Below the pieces are notes generated by a model, which did no database searches, was not told the DNA's origin, and was given only the letters and a program-made list of their open reading frames with translations. From NCBI GenBank assembly GCA_028292565.1, contig JAQGMD010000139.1, forward strand, positions 1 to 10,969: DNA of 10,969 nt, given 5' to 3'. Below are positions 7,006-10,969 of this stretch, in pieces. A program made the position numbers and the translations under genes. The DNA is from Burkholderia sp. (lineage in GTDB: Bacteria > Pseudomonadota > Gammaproteobacteria > Burkholderiales > Burkholderiaceae). Numbering within the stretch: position 1 is the first letter of the stretch; every line of letters starts with the position of its first letter.

Positions 7006-7030
7006 AGCTTTCACCTCGCGAGGAAAAGCT
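7006..7030 (-). repeat. Palindrome between dnaK and the exchanger gene
   Basis: AGCTTT (7006-7011) pairs with AAAGCT (7025-7030), and CCTCG (7014-7018) with CGAGG (7019-7023), interrupted only by a small internal loop (two bases against one). This gives 11-bp arms in the short gap after dnaK. There is no U-tract, so an RNA-processing or attenuation hairpin, or a protein-binding site, is more likely than a classical terminator. It covers the alternative GTG start of the exchanger. Confidence 0.45.
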
Positions 7031-7047
7031 CCGCACCTGGGACGACA

Positions 7048-8982
7048 CTACTTATTGTCCTTGACCTCCTTGAAGTCCGCATCAACCACGTCTTCCTGCG
7101 GCTGCCCCTGGTCGCGCGCGTCCGCTCCTGCTGCGGCCGCGCTTGCGGCTTGCTGCGCTTGCGTGTCGGCATACATTTTCTCGCCGAGTTTCTGCGCGGC
7201 GGTGGAGAGGGCCTGGATCTTCGACTCGATCCCGGATCTGTCATTGCTCTTCAAGGCTTGTTCCAGCTCCTGGAGCGACGCCTCGATCCTCGATTTTTCA
7301 TCCGCCTCGACCTTGTCGCCATACTCGCTCAATGCTTTCTTCGTCGAGTGCACCAGCGCGTCGCCCTGATTGCGTATGTCAGCGAGCTCCTTCAGCTTCC
7401 TGTCCTCATCCGCATGCAGTTCAGCCTCCTTCACCATCCTCTCGATTTCCTGTTCGGTCAGCCCGGAGTTGGCCTTGATGGTGATCTTGTTTTCCTTGCC
7501 GGTGGACTTGTCTTTCGCACCGACATGGAGAATGCCGTTGGCGTCGATATCGAAGGTCACTTCGATCTGGGGCATGCCGCGCGGCGCGGGGGGAATGCCT
7601 TCGAGGTTGAACTCGCCCAGCATCTTGTTGCCGGCTGCCATTTCCCGCTCGCCCTGGTAGACCTTGACGGTCACTGCGGGCTGGTTGTCGTCCGCAGTCG
7701 AATACACCTGGCTGAACTTGGTGGGAATGGTGGTGTTCTTTTCGATCATTTTGGCCATCACACCGCCCATCGTTTCAATACCGAGCGAGAGCGGCGTCAC
7801 ATCCAGCAGCAACACATCCTTGCGTTCGCCTCCCAGCACCGCGCCCTGGATCGCTGCACCCAGCGCCACGGCTTCATCCGGGTTGACGTCCTTGCGCGGT
7901 TCCTTGCCAAAGAAGCCCTTGACCCGTTCCACCACTTTCGGCATCCGTGTCTGGCCACCGACCAGGATCACGTTGACGACGTCTTCGACTTTCAGGCCGG
8001 CATCCTTGATCGCGATGCGGCACGGCTCGATCGATTCCTCGATCAGGTCTTCCACCAGCGATTCCAGCTTGGCGCGGGTGACCTTCATCGTCATATGAAC
8101 TGGTGCGCCATTGGACATTGCAAGATAGGGCTCATTGATTTCGGTTTGCTGCGTCGAAGACAGCTCGATCTTGGCGCGTTCGGCGGCAATCTTTATGCGT
8201 TGCAAGGCAATCGGATCCTTGGAGAGGTCGATGCCGTTGTTCTTCTTGAATTCATCGATGATGTAATTGATCAACCGCTGGTCGAAATCTTCGCCGCCAA
8301 GGAAGGTATTGCCATTGGTCGAAAGCACTTCGAATTGCTTCTCGGCCCCCATCTCGGCGATCTCGATGATGGAAATATCGAAGGTGCCGCCGCCAAGATC
8401 GTATACCGCTATCTTCTGATCGCCCTTGGCGGTCTTGTCCATGCCGTATGCAAGCGCGGCTGCGGTCGGCTCATTGATGATGCGCTTGACGTCGAGGCCG
8501 GCGATGCGTCCGGCGTCCTTGGTCGCCTGGCGCTGTGAGTCGTTGAAATAAGCAGGAACGGTAATGACCGCTTCCGTCACCGTCTCGCCGAGATAGTTTT
8601 CCGCATCTTTTTTCACCTTGCGCAGGATCTCCGCGGAGACCTGCTGTGGCGAAAGCTTCTTGCCGCGCACTTCGATCCAGGCATCGCCGTTATCGGCCTT
8701 GATGATCTTGTACGGCATCAGCTTGATGTCCTTCTGCACTTCCGCCTCGTCGAACTTTCGACCGATCAGTCGCTTTACCGCATAAATCGTATTCTGCGAA
8801 TTGGTGACCGCCTGGCGTTTCGCCGGTGCGCCGACCAGCACTTCGCCGTCTTCCGTGTATGCAACCACGGATGGCGTGGTGCGCTGGCCTTCGGAATTTT
8901 CAATCACCTTCGGGTGATGACTTTCGACGGTCGCGACGCAGGAGTTGGTTGTGCCCAAATCAATACCTATGATTCTGCCCAT
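7048..8982 (-). CDS. dnaK: Hsp70 chaperone DnaK
   Basis: This 644-residue ATP-dependent chaperone binds exposed hydrophobic peptides with the help of a J-protein and GrpE. The order is complete: a nucleotide-binding domain (1 to about 385) with phosphate-1 motif [24 protein letters not shown], phosphate-2 motif [10 protein letters not shown] and adenosine motif [10 protein letters not shown]; the linker DVLLLDVTP; the beta substrate-binding domain with [10 protein letters not shown] and IPTKFSQ; the helical lid; an Ala/Gln-rich stretch; and the [14 protein letters not shown] tail. No motif is broken. ATG 8982 fits the family N-terminus and has GAGGT seven bases upstream; a longer frame to 9048 is not expected to be used. 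It lies downstream of grpE past a hairpin. No dnaJ follows, unlike the usual grpE-dnaK-dnaJ order, so this may be a second dnaK copy. Confidence 0.97.
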   Translation of the reverse strand: MGRIIGIDLGTTNSCVATVESHHPKVIENSEGQRTTPSVVAYTEDGEVLVGAPAKRQAVTNSQNTIYAVKRLIGRKFDEAEVQKDIKLMPYKIIKADNGDAWIEVRGKKLSPQQVSAEILRKVKKDAENYLGETVTEAVITVPAYFNDSQRQATKDAGRIAGLDVKRIINEPTAAALAYGMDKTAKGDQKIAVYDLGGGTFDISIIEIAEMGAEKQFEVLSTNGNTFLGGEDFDQRLINYIIDEFKKNNGIDLSKDPIALQRIKIAAERAKIELSSTQQTEINEPYLAMSNGAPVHMTMKVTRAKLESLVEDLIEESIEPCRIAIKDAGLKVEDVVNVILVGGQTRMPKVVERVKGFFGKEPRKDVNPDEAVALGAAIQGAVLGGERKDVLLLDVTPLSLGIETMGGVMAKMIEKNTTIPTKFSQVYSTADDNQPAVTVKVYQGEREMAAGNKMLGEFNLEGIPPAPRGMPQIEVTFDIDANGILHVGAKDKSTGKENKITIKANSGLTEQEIERMVKEAELHADEDRKLKELADIRNQGDALVHSTKKALSEYGDKVEADEKSRIEASLQELEQALKSNDRSGIESKIQALSTAAQKLGEKMYADTQAQQAASAAAAGADARDQGQPQEDVVDADFKEVKDNK

Positions 8983-9031
8983 GATATTTACCTCATTCTT
9001 GATAACTGTACCCAATTGCCTGGTGAAGACG

Positions 9032-9071
9032 AAAAGCCGTCTCCCCAAGTGCCTGCATCAGGACGGCTTTT
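9032..9071 (-). terminator. Terminator-like hairpin at the end of grpE, before dnaK
   Basis: AAAAGCCGTC (9032-9041) and GACGGCTTTT (9062-9071) are perfect 10-bp inverted copies separated by 20 bases. Read in the grpE-dnaK direction, the stem ends in GGCTTTT, as in an intrinsic terminator, and its 5' arm lies in the last grpE codons. The long loop weakens the case for full termination. An attenuator or RNA-processing site that sets the grpE to dnaK ratio is as likely. Confidence 0.5.
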
Positions 9072-9681
9072 GTTCCGGTGCCTGTTGCTGCGCTGCCGGT
9101 TGTGCGGGCGCTTGTTGTTGAGATCCCTTCTGTTGAGATACCGTCACCAACGCGGGGCGCAGCAGCCGGTCAGCAATCATGTAACCTTTTTGCAGCACAT
9201 TGACGACGGTATTTGCTTCCTGGTCCGCGGGCACCATGGAAATCGCCTGGTGCCTGGCGGGGTCCAGCCTGTCCCCGGCAGCTGGATTAATTTCGGACAA
9301 GCGATTCCGCTCGAACGCCGATTGCAACTGTTTCAGCGTCATGTCCACGCCTTCCTTCAGCGATTCGGTGGAAGGGGTTTCGACTTGCAAGGCCCGTTCC
9401 AAGCTGTCCTTTACCGGTACCAAAGCATCGGCGAAATCCTCGATGGCAAATTTGTGCGCGCGCGCAATATCCTCCTGCGCACGGCGACGCATGTTCTCGA
9501 CCTCTGCACGCGCCCGCAACAGCGACTCGTGCATTTCGTTCGCCCTGTTCTCCGCATCATTGATCTGCGCCTCAAGTTCGGCATTCGGCTCGCCGCCCTC
9601 TTCATCGCGCGCCCTCTGCTCGCCCTGCGCACCTTGTCCATCTGGTTTTTTTTGCTCTTGCGCCTGTTCCTGGTTCTGCAT
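9058..9681 (-). CDS. grpE: Nucleotide exchange factor GrpE
   Basis: This 207-residue cochaperone releases ADP from DnaK and works as a cytoplasmic dimer. A polar Gln/Glu-rich N-terminus (1 to about 32) leads into the long dimerisation helix (about 33-100, including [16 protein letters not shown] and [23 protein letters not shown]). The beta domain carries [11 protein letters not shown] (140-150) and [25 protein letters not shown] (157-181). A tail of about 26 residues, rich in Gln, Ala and Pro (182-207), extends past the point where most GrpE proteins end. ATG 9681 has a strong AGGAGGG seven bases upstream; the frame is open further upstream, but without a GrpE-like sequence. It is the first gene before dnaK and has a candidate sigma-32 promoter. 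The function is secure; whether it is the main or a second copy is open. Confidence 0.96.
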   Translation of the reverse strand: MQNQEQAQEQKKPDGQGAQGEQRARDEEGGEPNAELEAQINDAENRANEMHESLLRARAEVENMRRRAQEDIARAHKFAIEDFADALVPVKDSLERALQVETPSTESLKEGVDMTLKQLQSAFERNRLSEINPAAGDRLDPARHQAISMVPADQEANTVVNVLQKGYMIADRLLRPALVTVSQQKGSQQQAPAQPAAQQQAPEQKPS

Positions 9682-9731
9682 GAAAAACCCTCCTGCATTG
9701 AAAAGTTCCGGCACCAGAATTGCGGGACCGA

Positions 9732-9758
9732 TAATGAGTAATCCGACATCTTTTCGAC
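9732..9758 (-). promoter_or_regulatory. Candidate sigma-32-like heat-shock promoter for grpE-dnaK
   Basis: On the minus strand GTCGAAA (9758-9752) resembles the -35 element CTTGAAA, and ACTCATTA (9739-9732), 12 bases on, partly matches CCCCATNT. The spacing is acceptable and the site lies 50-77 bases upstream of the grpE start. The -10 match is only partial, so this is tentative. No CIRCE (HrcA) element is visible. Confidence 0.35.
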
Positions 9759-10027
9759 AGCTTTTCGCAGGGAGATATCCATGGTTCCCAAATTTATCGG
9801 GGGGCATGGAGGAGGAACTGCGCCACGGGATTATTGCGCCGGGGGAGGAGGACGCAGGGCGCATCACGATGCGCCCTGCGCGGTGCCTTAACTGCGACTT
9901 CGGGGTATCGGACCAAGGCCTTCCGATCGGCTTCATTGGCCATGCCGGATAAAGGCATGCGAGTGCCGGGCACGATAAGCTTATGCACGTGCAGGCCTTT
10001 CCAAAATGTGATGTAAGCTTTATTCCT
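9759..10027. other. Intergenic region between divergent grpE and the DUF2905 gene, with a perfect hairpin
   Basis: No credible gene is visible here; the short open frames on both strands have no recognisable sequence. The main structure is the 13-bp inverted repeat described separately. A smaller inverted repeat, CATGCC-N7-GGCATG, lies around 9950. Promoters for grpE (leftward) and possibly for the DUF2905 gene (rightward) should lie in this gap, but no strong sigma-70 hexamer pair stands out. Confidence 0.5.
9853..9880. repeat. Perfect 13-bp inverted repeat with minimal loop
   Basis: CGCAGGGCGCATC (9853-9865) and GATGCGCCCTGCG (9868-9880) are perfect inverted copies around AC, giving a very stable, GC-rich hairpin or cruciform. 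No U-tract follows on either strand, so it is not a typical intrinsic terminator. It sits about 170 bases upstream of grpE and 150 bases upstream of the DUF2905 gene. Confidence 0.75.
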
Positions 10028-10228
10028 ATGCAGCGTTACCTGATCATTGCCGGACTTATCCTGCTTGCCGTCGGCGCGGCATGGCCATGGATTTCGAAAG
10101 TACCGTTCGGCCGTCTGCCGGGCGATATACACATCGTGCGCGATGGTTTCAGCTTTCATTTTCCGATCGTGACCTGTATCGTGATTTCCGTGCTTCTGTC
10201 GATTGTGTTCTCGATATTCCGCCGCTAG
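10028..10228 (+). CDS. DUF2905 small membrane protein
   Basis: This 66-residue inner-membrane protein has two membrane helices (about 4-22 and 46-63) around a short conserved middle containing [11 protein letters not shown] and the FSFHFPI segment, ending in a basic FRR. These features and the length match the DUF2905 family, which has no known function. ATG 10028 fits the usual M-x-x-x-LI-x-x-G start. A longer frame from 9983 adds 15 residues that do not look like the family. The ribosome site is weak. No operon partner is obvious: grpE is divergent and the decarboxylase gene lies 211 bases downstream. A small hairpin follows the stop codon at once. Confidence 0.85.
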   Translation: MQRYLIIAGLILLAVGAAWPWISKVPFGRLPGDIHIVRDGFSFHFPIVTCIVISVLLSIVFSIFRR

Positions 10229-10245
10229 CGTTCGCACGCCGAACG
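10229..10245 (+). repeat. Small hairpin after the DUF2905 gene
   Basis: CGTTCG (10229-10234) and CGAACG (10240-10245) form a perfect 6-bp stem with a 5-base loop right after the stop codon. There is no U-tract, so terminator function is doubtful. Confidence 0.3.
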
Positions 10246-10297
10246 TGGAAATGCCTCGGCCGCAGCACATTATTGAAAAAGCCATCACAATGACGCA

Positions 10298-10315
10298 CGT
10301 TGACCCGAGTCAACG
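10298..10315 (+). promoter_or_regulatory. FNR/CRP-type palindrome upstream of the decarboxylase gene
   Basis: CGTTGAC (10298-10304) and GTCAACG (10309-10315) are perfect inverted copies around CCGA. The core TTGAC-N4-GTCAA closely resembles the FNR/ANR box TTGAT-N4-ATCAA. It lies about 135 bases upstream of the decarboxylase ATG. If it acts as a class II activator site centred at -41.5, transcription would start near 10348 with CATGTT (10336-10341) as a weak -10. The 10350-10380 stretch just downstream is AT-rich. Confidence 0.4.
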
Positions 10316-10439
10316 GCAATTCGGGGGCTTTCCACCATGTTTGCCCCATATCTGCGAAAATTCGTCTTTTAATTTTTTCGGCGCGCAAGCTTTCCGCCCA
10401 GGCGTCTCCCTCGCAATTCAGTCCTCATTGGAGACCTCG

Positions 10440-10969
10440 ATGAAATTCCGCTTCCCCATCGTCATCATTGACGAAGACTTCCGCTCCGAAAACACTTCCG
10501 GCCTCGGCATCCGCGCACTCGCGGATGCGATGGAAAAAGAAGGGATGGAGGTCCTGGGCGTTACGAGCTACGGCGACCTGTCTCAATTCGCGCAGCAGCA
10601 ATCGCGCGCGTCCGCTTTCATCCTTTCGATCGATGATGAAGAATTCGGCGGCGGCTCGCACGAAGAGACCGACCAGGCGTTGAAATCGCTGCGCGCCTTC
10701 GTCGAAGAGATTCGCTACAAGAACGCCGACATCCCGATTTACCTCTACGGCGAAACCCGCACTTCGCGCCATATCCCGAACGACATCCTGCGCGAACTGC
10801 ACGGTTTCATTCACATGTTCGAGGACACGCCGGAGTTCGTCGCGCGCCACATCATCCGCGAAGCCAAGTCCTACCTCGACGGCCTGGCGCCGCCGTTCTT
10901 CCGCGCGCTGGTCAACTACGCCACCGACGGTTCGTACTCGTGGCACTGCCCCGGCCACTCGGGCGGCGT
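10440..10969 (+). CDS. Orn/Arg/Lys decarboxylase, N-terminal part (cut by window end)
   Basis: The visible 176 codons match large PLP-dependent basic amino acid decarboxylases (fold type I, AdiA/LdcC/SpeF group). Residues 1 to about 130 form the flavodoxin-like wing domain (FPIVIIDEDFRSENTSGLGI at the start, then DIPIYLYGETRT), used in decamer assembly. A linker, DTPEFVARHI, and a long helix follow, and the fragment ends in SWHCPGHSGG, the conserved entry to the PLP-binding domain. Such enzymes remove CO2 from lysine, arginine or ornithine, consuming a proton, and serve acid resistance or polyamine supply. The substrate cannot be told from this part. ATG 10440 follows GGAGA (10430-10434). The PLP lysine lies beyond the window. 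An FNR-like palindrome upstream hints at oxygen control. Confidence 0.92.
   Translation, partial: MKFRFPIVIIDEDFRSENTSGLGIRALADAMEKEGMEVLGVTSYGDLSQFAQQQSRASAFILSIDDEEFGGGSHEETDQALKSLRAFVEEIRYKNADIPIYLYGETRTSRHIPNDILRELHGFIHMFEDTPEFVARHIIREAKSYLDGLAPPFFRALVNYATDGSYSWHCPGHSGG

Noticed and set aside
6889..8538. Long open frame (549 codons) on the plus strand opposite dnaK
   Set aside because: It lies antisense to a clearly intact dnaK. Long antisense frames are a known by-product of codon use in GC-rich dnaK genes. The translation has no recognisable domain and no good ribosome site.
9682..9760. CIRCE element (HrcA operator) upstream of grpE
   Set aside because: No TTAGCACTC-N9-GAGTGCTAA-like sequence is present in the upstream region.
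9794..10288. Minus-strand open frame of 164 codons overlapping the DUF2905 gene
   Set aside because: The plus-strand DUF2905 protein is recognisable; the minus frame has no recognisable domain and runs through the perfect hairpin.
10425..10958. Minus-strand open frame of 177 codons opposite the decarboxylase
   Set aside because: The plus strand encodes a clear decarboxylase N-terminus ending in the HCPGHSGG motif, so the minus frame is a shadow.

Overview
The window looks like chromosomal DNA of a betaproteobacterium, most likely Burkholderiales and perhaps near Oxalobacteraceae. This rests on the high GC content, the thyA-folA gene order, DUF4337 and DUF2905 proteins, and protein sequences that read like those of Herbaspirillum-type bacteria. 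The taxon is an inference from remembered family sequences, not a database match. I see no rRNA, tRNA, CRISPR array, transposase or phage gene.

Layout. Positions 2-820 (+) hold core folate and dTMP genes: the 3' end of thyA, an inverted pair of REP-like repeats, and folA. A small histidine-rich membrane protein (DUF4337, 830-1399, +) follows closely. After about 320 bases without a gene comes a four-gene plus-strand cluster (1722-5811): a free-standing phosphoribosyltransferase, a small dienelactone-hydrolase-type alpha/beta hydrolase, a membrane-anchored BON plus SRPBCC protein, and an erythromycin-esterase-family hydrolase. Convergent to it on the minus strand are grpE (9681-9058), dnaK (8982-7048) and a CaCA-type cation exchanger (6969-5920), apparently transcribed in that order. 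No dnaJ follows dnaK. Beyond a divergent intergenic region with a perfect 13-bp inverted repeat lie a DUF2905 membrane protein (10028-10228, +) and the 5' part of an Orn/Arg/Lys decarboxylase (from 10440, +), which runs off the window.

Reading. The middle 8 kb looks like an accessory stress module between housekeeping genes. Phosphoribosyltransferase, dienelactone hydrolase and erythromycin-esterase domains occur fused in various pairs in other bacteria, including, as I recall, hypoxia-regulated (DosR) proteins of Mycobacterium tuberculosis. Here they are separate adjacent genes, next to a chaperone pair that may be a second grpE-dnaK copy and an exchanger whose second alpha-repeat lacks the usual glutamate. 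Candidate regulatory sites are a weak sigma-32-like promoter before grpE, hairpins between grpE and dnaK and between dnaK and the exchanger, a terminator-like hairpin before the esterase gene, and an FNR/ANR-like palindrome before the decarboxylase. The individual families are known. The possible novelty is the module as a unit and its link to stress.
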